DNA from: Lantana camara | Taxonomy: Eukaryota > Streptophyta > Magnoliopsida > Lamiales > Verbenaceae | Assembly (NCBI GenBank): GCA_037501455.1 | Contig: CM074865.1 | Coordinates: 6,087,001 to 6,151,000, forward strand | Length of the DNA: 64,000 bases | Direction of reading: 5' to 3' | Part shown: one piece after another, positions 1 through 10,700 of the stretch | Numbering within the stretch: the first letter of the stretch is position 1 | Layout of the letters: each line of letters starts with the position of its first letter | The notes under the pieces: model-generated | What the model was told of the DNA's origin: nothing | Database searches by the model: none | Seen by the model: only the letters and a program-made list of their open reading frames with translations | Made by a program: the position numbers and the translations under genes

Positions 1-906
1 CCGATATGACTCGGTTAAAATATCAGGTTAGCGTTCAGGGTTTTCGCATTTGGGTCAAATCGGGTTGAACCCCGCAAGCAACCCGCTGAAGAGAAAATCA
101 AGTTGGGCTCGGATTCAACCTATATTCCAAAACGCCAACCAAATTCTTCATCTACGGCTGATCTAATGCATCACAGCTAACAGATATGAGAAAGAAAAGG
201 AGAAAAACTGAAAACCCTATATTCTGCGCCGCTTCCTCATCCGCCATTTTGGCTCTTGAGCTCTCACCATTAGACACCTCCATAGGCCATCATCTCCCCT
301 CAGCGCCACCTATCTCCGCCGCACCTAGTTGTTACCTAATTAGCAGTAAACGGAGGCAGCGGTGATCGACACGATTCAGGAGATAGAGTACGACTCGGAT
401 CTGGAAAATAAAGTCCTCACATCGAGAAAAAAATAGGAGAAAAATCAAACAGAAGAAAGTGTTTTCACTCGAAGGCCCCGACCGACGGTGGCGGTGAGCG
501 GCGGTAGAGGTGGAGCTTGACGAGTAGAGACGGTGGAATCTGGAACTTACATTTCCTTTTTTTTTTTTTTTTTGGTTTTGTCATTTTCTTAGGCTATGAG
601 AAAATTTGCAATTTACCTGATTTGTGGGATGAAATAGTTAATTAGTATTCCTTTTTGCCCCTTCCCATCTCTTTTTGCTTGGATTAAACTCGGGTTCGGG
701 TTACCGGGTGACCTGAAAATATATCAGGTTAATTTGAATCCAATCCGAACCTATCGGATTGGGAGTAACGGATTCAATTTTAGGTCGAGTTGGATTCAGG
801 TTAGGAGTTTTCGTTTTATATTTTTACTTCAATCCATCTGAATTGGTACTCCTACAAGCATGATTCACATGAAATCTAGAAAAAGTAACTGATCAGATAA
901 CATACA
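1..906. other. Spacer left of the first retrotransposon
   Basis: I see no convincing gene here. Positions about 1-130 and 680-815 share phrases such as TATCAGGTTA and CGGGTT, as old transposon ends often do, but I could not define terminal repeats or a target duplication. A T-run lies at 557-573. The five bases 902-906 (ATACA) are the left target duplication of the element that follows. Confidence 0.5.
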
Positions 907-1764
907 TGATGGTGCAGGAAAATGGGTTTCCTAAAATGCAACAACACTTTGAGATTTGTTTAAAGAAGGGAAGACCATCACAGGCGTAAGAGCCTCAGGA
1001 ACTGGGTTTCCTTTTGTGCGTGGGTTCTTCCAGCTAGGATAACACCAAGAGATTGTGCAGCAAGGGTGCAGAAAATGGTGGGATGTATGAAGCTTCGGAG
1101 AAGATGAAGATGCAGAGGAAAATGATGCCCAGTTCAGTTACGTGGTATTTTCTGTGAAGAAGATGACTTGGGGGAGAGAGCAGGTGTTCTCCCCTATTTA
1201 TATGTTAGGGATGGGGGTAAATGGGTAAATTGACCATGTGGTCCCAAACCTGTGTTGCCCTAACACGCGGCAGCCTTTGGTGGGGTGAGAATGACATTCC
1301 AGAAAAGGAGACGGCGTGTCAGGTGCACGGTGCACAGTACCTTTGTGTCAGAGGTTGTTGACTAGGGTGACGCGGGGGATGGGCCTAAGATTCCCTCTGC
1401 CGAGGATCAGATACAACGCAGCGGAGCATGGTCATGCACGAGCATTGGTGACGCTCGAAGAGGGTATGGATGGCCTCCCCACGATAGATGACCCTTGAGC
1501 GGCAAGATCCCGAGCGTCAACATGGGGCCCCCATGTAGGTGCTTCCCTGTGAAGGGTAACCCTGAGGGCCGAGACGCGAGCGTCAGACTCGTCGACTCTG
1601 GACTTTTACCCAAATAGTCGTCCGAGGCTTGACGGTCTATTCTAGCTTGCAAATGAGTGGGTTGGGAAGGCCCACGAGCCCTTCAAGGCGAGCGTCTGGG
1701 ATTTAGTCAGCGGCATGCTGACACGTGGACGGCTCTGATTCGAGAGTGATTTTAGGCCTCATCA
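907..1764 (-). repeat. Left LTR (3' LTR of the Tat element)
   Basis: This is 858 bp, bounded by TGATG and CATCA, and matches 12680-13537 except for six substitutions that I counted by eye and no indels. It contains a minus-strand TATAAATA at 1195-1202. The octamer GACGCTCG or its complement occurs several times near its right side. A polypurine tract lies immediately internal to it. Short open frames in the LTR are not convincing genes. Confidence 0.95.
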
Positions 1765-1778
1765 TTTTGCCCCCCAAA
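1765..1778 (-). other. Polypurine tract of the Tat element
   Basis: Read on the minus strand this is TTTGGGGGGCAAAA directly against the 3' LTR, the expected position and composition of the primer for plus-strand DNA synthesis. The second Tat element has nearly the same tract at 48853-48866. Confidence 0.85.
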
Positions 1779-2007
1779 TTCTGTAGTATCGCTTCGAGCG
1801 TACTGTAGAATTTATAAAGGAGGAACCCTGAATTTTGAATATCCGAGGGCCATGCCATTACCAGCGAGGAGACTGCTGGCCTTCCGTAACGGACATAAAC
1901 TGACACCGCATTAAATGTTGTCAAGTCCGCATTTAATGCTGAGTGGGTACGTGGGCGCGTGCACTCCGGGAGACGTGAGGTGGTTACCAAAAGTGGGGGG
2001 TTTCCTA

Positions 2008-2016
2008 GGCGGGAAA
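2008..2016 (+). promoter_or_regulatory. E2F-type site upstream of the antisense gene
   Basis: GGCGGGAAA is the complement of TTTCCCGCC, the classical E2F binding sequence. It sits 48 bp before the TATA box of the plus-strand gene. The second Tat element has the same nonamer inside a matching stretch (AGGCGGGAAATGATT) 49 bp before its own TATA box, although flanking bases have diverged. Binding is inferred, not shown. Confidence 0.5.
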
Positions 2017-2063
2017 TGATTGCGTTTTTAAATTTTCAGCCCTAATCCATGTACAATCTTCCC

Positions 2064-2071
2064 TATAAATA
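2064..2071 (+). promoter_or_regulatory. TATA box of the antisense gene
   Basis: TATAAATA followed by GGGG lies about 300 bp before the start codon. It is conserved at 49193-49200 in the second Tat element. The LTR promoter, on the other strand, uses the same core TATAAATAGGGG, so the element carries like core promoters facing opposite ways. Confidence 0.7.
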
Positions 2072-2189
2072 GGGGTTTGCAGGGCTTTGGGACCTTTTTC
2101 ACGCATTCAAACTCTTTCAAGCATACCCATTGCAAGAAATCTTTGCCAGTTCTACAGGCTCCGGCGAATTTCTCCTCTTCAAATCTTAG

Positions 2190-2242
2190 GTAAAAATTCC
2201 TTACCCTTCTTCTTATTTTCCCCGTGCTAACATTAGTTTTAG
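2190..2242 (+). other. Probable 5'-leader intron of the antisense gene
   Basis: The leader reads AAATCTTAG followed by GTAAAAATT, and a T-rich stretch ends in TTTTAG at 2242. The second Tat element has the same arrangement at 49330-49368 (AATCTTAAG, GTAATATTT, ATTTTAG). The conserved position in two diverged copies supports a real 53-nt intron outside the coding region. Confidence 0.55.
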
Positions 2243-2366
2243 GTTGTGTGAGTGAAACCCTTGAGTGAAGAGCCACTTTCTGCTACTGAATTTTCTCCAA
2301 AAATTCTTCCCCTACTCGACTGAGTTTTCTAAGAAAAACCCCATCTTCAAAAATCGTAAAGCAACC

Positions 2367-5196
2367 ATGGCCGGACACCCCGTTGAAGACTACGTAAGAG
2401 AGATTGATGAGATGTCGGTGGGGAGTTCTTCCCCTCACGGCAATGTTCCCAGAGCCGTCCCTCTGGCTAGGGTATCCCCGGGTGAAGGGGTTTCCATGGC
2501 GATCCCTGTGGCCCAGGCTCCAGCCGCTGTCGGAGACGAAGGGGTTGATGATATTTTTGAAGAGATGAACAATGTAATGGAGATGCAGAGACAAGGGGAG
2601 AGAGTGTTCCCGGTTTTGAACAGTGCCACGCGACCCCAGGATCACAGGGTCACAGTGGCCATGGCGGCCACCGAGGGCGAAGCAGGGCCATCCGGGCGTC
2701 AATTTGAAGCTGGGCCCTCAAGAAGGCGCCAAAGGAGGGGAAAGGAGCCTGCCACTCGTGTGAGGCAAGATAATCGCCATCAAACAGATAGATCACCGGA
2801 TGAGATCGCTAGCATCTTGACGCTCGATAATTTGGAGGAGTTGAGGGCGAATGCTTATTGGGATGAGGCAGCATTTCCCATGCGACTTCTAGAGGAGGGG
2901 GAGAGGGCCAATCGACCACCGCCTGGGATGATGACGGTCTATTGGGATGCAGTTCTTGCTGGGGGTCTGAGGTTTCCAATCGCTCACGACGCCGTCATCA
3001 TTTACCATCATCTAGGGCTTTGCCCTTCACAAATTCTACCCAATGGCATAGCCCTAATCAACACGTTCATAATAACGATGAGGGCCTTGGGCAAAGCACC
3101 CTCGATAGTCAACTTTGACAGCTTGATACAAGTAGCCCGGTCGCCACGCTCGTCGCCTACAGACGGATTTTACTACGTCCAGGCCAAATCAGGCTTTAAG
3201 ATGATAGATTCTCCATCTTCCTCCTATGGCGAGCATTGGAAGGAAAAGTACTTTTTTGTGGGGGCTCCCGGGGGAATTTTTGGAGTTCATCGGCAATGGA
3301 TAATTCATGGCGAGGGTCCTTTGATTAGGGAAAGGATGAGGAATAAAGATTTTGAGGACTGGGCGATGGGGTTAGCCCTCGAGATGAGGGCTGAAAAGAA
3401 GTGGATTAAGGCTGAGACCCTGATGAAGAATGAGGGAGTGTTGTTCCGTTATGGTTTATCTTGCCCCCCAGACATGATACTCAACCCTCCAGCTGACCTC
3501 ATGGCCCTCGATGGTTAGATTCTAGGAACTAACATCTCTAACCTTTAGAATAGTTCTCTAACTTACAGTGATCGTTGTTTTCTTGTTTATACGATCCAAA
3601 CAATCAATCTTCTGACGCTCGTTCCTCTTTACTTGCAGGCATCCAAATACTATCCCAAGGCATGAATGTTGAAACCCTTTCCCGTATGTTGGGTGCCCAA
3701 GGACCCGCAGTGGATCCTCAACACCCGCAACCGCAGCAAAATCGCCCTCCCAATGCTCCGAGGGGGAGGGTAAACCGACGAGGAGCGGGCCGAGGGCAAA
3801 ACAATGCTCGAGGGAGAGCAGGAAATGAGGCTCCCCACAGGGGCCCTATCGAGGATCTGACGGTAGAGGGTACCCAAGAGGCCATTCCTCTGCCGGCGGC
3901 CCCCGTGGGCCCAATTTCACTGAGTTCGAGCGGGTCACGGAACCGCTGGGGGGAGCCTATCCGCATTCACGAAGCTCTCCGGGCTGATCGCCAGGGAAAA
4001 AGGAAAAGGATGCCGGACTCCCTCCCTATTTCAGGCAAGGGAAAAGAGGTGGTCGTGGGCCACCGTGGCGAGGGCAGCGATACTTCATCTTCCGAGGATG
4101 AAGAATTTTGGAAGATAGGCTACAAGGGCGACTCCCGTTATAAACGCCAGCGGACTGAGGGCCCGGTGCTCCTAAAAAAGAGCGCCTACTCCGTCAACCT
4201 TGTCTCTGACATCGTTGGGAAACTCCAATTTTCCGGCGATCATGACAAGCTGAACGAGCACGACGCCGCTCGCGTTGCTGATGATGCCTGCCATGCCCTT
4301 CTGACGGTAAGTATATTTTCCCCTTTACAACATTCTCCTATTCTTCCTTCCATGTTCGGATTGTGACCCTCGTTTATGGCTTCCCAGGAGGTAATCCCGA
4401 GGCTGAAAAACTTGCAAGGGCGAGCGCAAGCCTATTCTGAGCGTAAAGCCAAGTACAAGAAGTTGCTGCGCATTTCAGACCCTGTTCAGCTGCAGGAGGA
4501 TTACAACAATCTCAGCGCTCAGCTGAACTCCGCCACCCTTGAAAACGCTCAGCTGAAGGAAAACCTGAGGAAATCTGATGACGCCTTTCTGGTCCTAAAT
4601 GAGCGTCACAGGAAACTGAAGGATGAGCGGGACCAGTTGAGGGCACAAAATGGGGAGCTAGGTGAGCAGCTGGCGGAGAGCACTCGTCAGAATGAGGCAG
4701 CAACAAGGCCTTTGCTGACTTGCAAGGCAAGGTACAGGGCTTGGAAGCGAAGGTATCCTGGGAGGCGGTGAAGAAGTTCGTGCGCTCCAAAGCTTTCGTA
4801 TTCGCAGCAAACATCCAGTGCTTTGACAACGCTCGACGCTTCTTCCATAAAGCGATTGGGCAAATGGTGAAGTTGGGACTGGCTCCTGAAAGCGCTCGAT
4901 CCGACGCTCGGCTACGCATGGATCTGGATGAGAATTGCGAGCCAATGGTCCAGGAGGAGGATCCTACCGAGAATCTGGCGGAGCCTGAGTACCAGGAGTT
5001 GGTGGAAACACTCCAAAGAGAGTTTATAACTGCCAACAGGGTAGATCCCGAGCCTCTCCTGATAGAAGACGAGGGCACCGTCATGGACGTAGCGGAGGCC
5101 GAGGTACCCGGCGAGGCCCAAACTTCTGACGCTAATGTGTTGGCCCCGGTTCCCCTCGCAACTGCCCCTCCTGAGCCCGATGCTCCAGCCCCGTGA
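2367..5196 (+). CDS. Opposite-strand Tat gene (PF04195-like), three exons, frameshifted
   Basis: The start ATG at 2367 has a good context (CAACCATGG). Exons inferred from splice sites and phase are 2367-3513, 3639-4306 and 4388-5196. Exon 1 (about 382 residues) contains a region resembling plant Transposase_28 proteins (PF04195), with landmarks GLRFPI, LGLCPSQILPNG, GFYYVQAKSG and HWKEKYFFV. Exon 2 is proline- and arginine-rich with a serine/acidic patch. Exon 3 begins as a coiled coil (AYSERKAKYKKL) and ends acidic. The frame is lost near 4700 and resumes at NKAFADLQGKV, so the protein of roughly 870 residues is broken or the base call is wrong. The gene converges on pol and lies between integrase and the 3' LTR. 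Its function is unknown; antisense ORFs are known from Grande, Retand and Ogre relatives. An alternative reading is a captured host gene. Confidence 0.75.
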
Positions 5197-5544
5197 AACT
5201 CCTTATATTGATCCCTTTCCTTTTGGTTTAAATTCCTTGTCATATTTATGAACAATCACTGTCTGTAATCAATCTTCAAACTATTTCTTTGGATGTCTTG
5301 GATTCCTTGACGCTTCTTTTAATATATCTGAACTCTTTTATACTGCTTGAATGTATGAATGCTTTCTTCCTTACTTTTGAATGGTGAATGATGCTGTTTT
5401 GTTACGCTCGCCGTTTCTATATTACTGTCTTCTGTTTGGAAGGCTTGCGATGGTAGTGTAAGCATGCAGGGGCGTCTTTTACGATGGTCCCCTGACGCTC
5501 ATCACCAGGCATATTAAGCTTGGAAGCCCACGACGTTAGGCAAT

Positions 5545-5890
5545 TGGCCTTTTGCAAATATAGGCGCGAGGGTGACCCTTAGGAGGGTTCCCTTGTCATA
5601 GTAGAAATGAACCTTGAACTTGGACTTAGAAACCTTCGAGGAAATACAGGCGCGAGGGTGACCCTCAAGAGAGTTCCCTGGCCACATTCGTAAGGGTGTT
5701 TGAATTTGGATTAAGTAAATCTTTGAGGGATCCATAGGCGCGAGGGCGTCCCGTGTGAGGGTTTCCTGGCCGCTTTTGAAATGAAGTCTCGAATCCAGAC
5801 TTAGGAAACCCTTAGCCAAGAATTGGCTTATGACGGTAATATTGGGAGATGCAAATATGGGCACGAGGGCGATCCTTATGGATGTTCCCT
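5545..5890. repeat. Diverged tandem repeats in the Tat 3' untranslated region
   Basis: Four units of about 85-120 bp each contain AGGCGCGAGGG or a variant, followed by a phrase ending in TTCCCT or TTCCTGG, beginning near 5560, 5645, 5735 and 5857. They lie between the antisense gene and integrase. The second Tat element has unrelated-looking repeats at the matching place. Variable tandem repeats in this region are a known trait of Tat/Ogre elements. Confidence 0.7.
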
Positions 5891-6448
5891 GGCTTCATTA
5901 GATTGTTTATACTGTAGAGATCAACAACAGGACCTGCTAAGTAGGATATTAAAGCGAGCGTAACCCTGGGGTTAGCGTTGTTTCGAGAAACACATGAAGG
6001 GACAGTTAAAATCCATTATTTTATGAGTATGTTTTAACTCAATAAGTTGAGGGTCATTCGGGTTTTTGCGAGCACGAGCTGGAGTGGTTAGCACTCGGCT
6101 GGCTATAACTGAGCATTGCGCTCCCCGTTGTTCGACATGCTCACTTTTAGGACTTTATATTACAAACCATTCAAACTGTTATAGGTGGATGGTTATCAAC
6201 ACCTGGACAGGGTAGCTTTGGAACGATTGAAGTTTCGCGTAGGCTTTTCGACGTGGAGGATGCTCGACACGGAGTAGGCCCCTTGACGCTCGAATCATTA
6301 GATCAAATAAGAAAGCAAGCAAATAATAAAAACAAAGAGTTGAACACTTACTGTTATATAGATGCATTTTCGGGAATGATTACAACACGCTTTCCGTCAA
6401 AGGAAAACCCTTCACGCCACAAACGGGTCATTTCAAAGAAACTGATGT

Positions 6449-7738
6449 CTACACATAGAACCTTCTAAGGTTACAAGCATTCCATGGCCTAGGGAGCCGC
6501 TCGCCTTGCAAAGTTTCCAATAGGTAGGTGTTGTTTGCTCGTACCTGGATGACTTTGAAGGGGCCTTCCCAATTAGGGTCCAACTTACCTACGTGTTTGG
6601 AGACTTCAACTTTTTTGAGGACCAAGTCCCCTAGCTGGAAGGTCCTTTCCTTAACACGTTTATTGTAATGGCGAGCAACGGTTGCTTTGTATTTGTGGAT
6701 GCGTGCCCAAGCAGCGTTCCTCTTCTCATCCAGCAAATCTAACTCGAGCGCCCGATTGGCCTCGTTGGTGGCAGGCTCGAAATAGGCAACGCGTGCGGAT
6801 TCTTGAGCAATTTCCGCAGGTATCATGGCCTCTGAGCCGTACACGAGGGAATAAGGGGTTTCCCCCGTTGCCGCTCGCGGAGTAGTATGGTACGCCCACA
6901 AAGCTCCCTGGAGTTCTTCAGCCCATTCTCCCTTCTTACTCTCGAGCATCGTTTTCAGATGCTGGAGTATGGTTCGGTTGGTCACTTCAGCTTGACCATT
7001 AGCTTGAGGGTGACCCACGGAAGTGAATCGTTGTTCGATCCCTAGTTCATAGCACCAATCTCGCGTGTCAGCAGCGATAAACTGTGAACCGTTATCCGAG
7101 ATGAGCACCCTCGGGATGCCGTATCTGCAGATGATATTTTTCCAAATGAAATCCCTCACAACCTTGAACGTTATCTTAGCGACTGCTTCTGCCTCAGCCC
7201 ATTTGGTGAAATAATCCACAGCAAGTATTACGAACTTCTTTTGCCCGACCGCCATTGGGAGAGGTCCCACGATATCAATGCCCCATTGATCAAAAGGCCA
7301 TGAAACATCAATAGGAATCATTTGAGCTGCCGGCAACTGAGGAGTGTTGGAATGGAACTGGCACTTGGGACATTTCTTGGAATATCTAATGGCATCTTGC
7401 AATACCGAGGGCCAATAGAACCCACTCCTTAAGATTTTCTTAGCCAAGATTCGTCCGCCAGAGTGGTTCCCACAACTTCCACTGTGTACATGCTCTAAAA
7501 CTTCTTTAGCCTGCGAGGGTCTCAAACATCTCAATGGTGGGCCCAGGAAGGATCGCTTGAATAATCGACCCTCGGCATCCAATGAGAATCGAGGGGCCTT
7601 ACTTTTGATTTTCCGAGCCTCAACTTTGTCGCTCGGGCTGGTTCCATCCCGGAGGAATCTGACAATTTCGTCAAGCCAACAAGGCTCGGAGGGGTCAATC
7701 ATGTGCACTTCTTTCGAAGGTTCACTTTTACTTATCAA
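6449..7738 (-). CDS. Integrase region of the Tat pol, out of frame with gag-pol
   Basis: The protein has the zinc-binding HHCC region (HSGSCGNHSGG ... CPKCQ), the DDE core with D in WGIDIVGPLP, D in LISDNGSQF and E in GQAEVTNRT, and a C-terminal stretch (LGDLVLKK, NWEGPF). It inserts element cDNA into the host genome. It should continue the polyprotein, but the gag-pol frame ends at a TAG at 7786-7788 and the matching sequence (DGHSERAVTF) continues one frame over. It therefore has no obvious start of its own. I read this as a one-base lesion rather than programmed shifting, because RNase H and integrase are normally one frame. Confidence 0.85.
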   Translation of the reverse strand: MISKSEPSKEVHMIDPSEPCWLDEIVRFLRDGTSPSDKVEARKIKSKAPRFSLDAEGRLFKRSFLGPPLRCLRPSQAKEVLEHVHSGSCGNHSGGRILAKKILRSGFYWPSVLQDAIRYSKKCPKCQFHSNTPQLPAAQMIPIDVSWPFDQWGIDIVGPLPMAVGQKKFVILAVDYFTKWAEAEAVAKITFKVVRDFIWKNIICRYGIPRVLISDNGSQFIAADTRDWCYELGIEQRFTSVGHPQANGQAEVTNRTILQHLKTMLESKKGEWAEELQGALWAYHTTPRAATGETPYSLVYGSEAMIPAEIAQESARVAYFEPATNEANRALELDLLDEKRNAAWARIHKYKATVARHYNKRVKERTFQLGDLVLKKVEVSKHVGKLDPNWEGPFKVIQVRANNTYLLETLQGERLPRPWNACNLRRFYV

Positions 7739-7785
7739 TGGTTCCTCCGTTCTCAGAAATGTAACAGCGCGTTCACTGTGGCCGT

Positions 7786-10700
7786 CTAAGCGGACGCAAA
7801 CTTCGAAAGAGCGTCAGCATGTTCGTTTTCTGCCCTCGGAACTTGCAAAAGATGGAATTCCTTGAACTTGGCTATCTCCTCCTTGGCGCTCGACAGGTAC
7901 TGTGCCATGGTGGCTTCTCGAGCCTCATAACTACCATCAATTTGACTCGCGATCAACTGCGAATCAACGTATGCTGTGACACGAGTGGCCCCATTTTGGA
8001 GCGCAATCCTGAGCCCTTGGATGAGGGCCTCATACTCAGCTTCGTTGTTGGTGACTTGAAATGCCAGCTTGATTGCGTAGTCGACTTCTGCCCCAAGGGG
8101 ATCCCTGAGGGTCACCCCGGCTCCTCCCCCCTGTGAGGTCGAGGAGCCATCCGTGTGCAAAAGCCATAAACCCTCATCCGCCGATGGCACAGTCTCCAGA
8201 TTGAAATGCTCAACCAACAAATCGGCCACTGCCTGAGCCTGTATGGCTGTACGGGGCTCGAAGGAGATATCAAACTGACTGAGCTCAATCGCCCATTTAA
8301 TTAACCTTCCCGAAACATCTGGCTTAGATAGCACTTGTTTGAGTGGTTGATCTGTGAGCACTGTGATGGAGTGAGCCTGAAAATATGGCCTCAGCCTTCG
8401 GGATGCGTTAACGAGCGCAAAGGTAAATTTCTCAATTTCCATGTACCTTTTCTCTGCTCCCTGTAGAGTCTTGCTCAGGTAATACACTGGCATATGCTTA
8501 CGCTCGCGGATAGCTACGAGGACTGCGCTCGTGGCTTCCAAAGAAACTGATAAATAGACAAATAAGTTCTCCCCCGGGTTTGGCTTGGTCAACAAAGGCG
8601 CGCTCGAAAGGTACTGTTTCATGTTCTGCAGGGCCTTTTCGCAATCCTCGTTCCAGGTAAAGTTGCGAGCGTTGCGCAAAATTTTAAAGAAGGGTAGATT
8701 CCGGTCCGCTGAGGGGGAGATGAACCTATTTAGTGAAATGATCTTACCCACAAGCACCTGGACCTCTCTCAGATTCCGAGGGGAGGGTATGTCCAGGATT
8801 GCTTTAATCTTCTCGGGGTTTGCCTCTATGCCACGTTGACTGACCATGTATCCCAGAAATTTTCCACCTCGAACGCCAAAGGTGCATTTTGATGGGTTCA
8901 ACTTCATTCCGTAGCGACGAAGGATTTCGAAAGTCTGCTTGAGATCTTCCAGATGGGAGCGTTGGCGCTCACTCTTGACTATCATGTCGTCTACATATAC
9001 CTCCATAGATTTTCCAATTTCGCGCTCGAACATTCTATTGACGAGGCGCTGATAGGTCGCTCCCGCGTTTTTGAGCCCAAATGGCATGACTTTGAAACAG
9101 TAGACACCCAAATGCACAATAAACGAAGTTTTGGGGCGATCCTCGGGCGCCATAAAGATTTGATAATATCCCTGAAAGGCGTCCATCATACTCATGAGTT
9201 CACACCCGGCTGTAGAATCTACCAACTGATCGATCCTCAGTAGTGGGTAATGGTCTTTGGGGCACGCTTTGTTGAGATCCATGAAGTCGTTGCACATACG
9301 CCATTTATTGGCGCTCTTTGGGACGAGCACCACATTGCAAAGCCATTCGGGGTACAAGATTTCCTCGATGTATTGAGCATCAAGCAACTTACTAACCTCC
9401 TCTTCGATAACCCGTTTCCTAAAGCCATGAACGTCCCTCTTCTTCTGTTTGATGGGCTTGAAGGTTGGATCCACGTTCAGTCTGTGGACAATGACGCTCG
9501 GATCTATTCCAGTGAGATCAGAAGCTTTCCACGCAAAAACGTCTAAGTTCTCCCACAGGAAGTCGATCATCAACACTTGCGAGGGCCCATCCAGGCCCGA
9601 GCCAATCTGGGTAGTTTTATCCGGGTTCCCAGGCTCCAATTCAACGGTCAAAAACTCCTCGGTGGGCTCAATCCGAATCTCCGGCCTCGGCGCCTCTAGC
9701 GCTCGTTTTTTCCCGGTGAGCATACCCTTGGGCTCATCACCCTCGTTTTCTGAAGAAGAACCCTTGACGGCCCCCGGTGGCCTATTCTCTGAACACTGAA
9801 CATCTCCAGGGGTCCTCTTTTTATTCTTCTTCCGGTACAGCTTGGCTCTTTTGCGCTCGGGGCCGTCTTCGTCTAATTCGGGGAAGTCCACGGACTTCTT
9901 AGTAGACCTAGGTTGAATGGACTGCTTGGGCTTGTGGCTTCGGAGCGAAAGTATATAACATTCCCAAGCTTCTTTGACGTTACACAGAATTTCTCCGGTA
10001 CCCTCGGGGGTTGGGAATTTGACCTTCTGGTGATATGTGGAAATTACGGCCTTGAAATCCACGAGGGCTGGGCGCCCAATGATGATATTGTAAGGAAGAT
10101 CCACCTCAACGATGGTGTAGAGGACGCTCCAAGTTTTTCGCTGTGGGGCGCGACCAAAGGAGGTGGCCAAGCGAATCTGTCCGCGAGGGACGATCTTGGA
10201 ACCTCCAAACCCTACGAGGGCAGTTCTGAGAGGTTCGAGGGGGATGTTTGTTATATTCATTTGTTGAAACGTTGAGTACGGGAGAACGTTCACAGAGCTT
10301 CCACTATCAAATAAAACCCTCTTTACAGTGTGGTTATGAACGTCTAAACTAACCACCATGGGACAGTCAGAGGTTTTTCCTATCCCATGGGGTGTTACAA
10401 TATGTTCAAGATCTTTCTCAGTAAACCCTATGACATCATCCTCCTTCGAGCGCGATGAGCTGTCCACGGAGAGCACTGGGCGAGGGAGCGACGCTCTTTG
10501 GTTATAGCTCCGAACATGGCGACGGCGAGAAGCATTGGAATCGCCTCCTGAGGGTCCTCCCGCGATCATGTGAATGACCGCAAAGGGCTGATTTTCCATA
10601 TCCAATGCCTTCCCTTTTCCACGGTCACTGGGCTCGGAGTGATGGTGTCGGGGACTTCGTGAGCGTGAACAGCTCCTCCCCCTGGCGCGTGCTCGCTCTG

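Noticed and set aside
1316..1652. Open frames in the Tat LTR, repeated at 13058-13425
   Set aside because: They exist twice only because the LTR is duplicated, have no motifs, and overlap each other on both strands.
7739..7800. Programmed frameshift before integrase
   Set aside because: In this lineage RNase H and integrase normally share a frame, and no slippery run is visible; a mutation is simpler.
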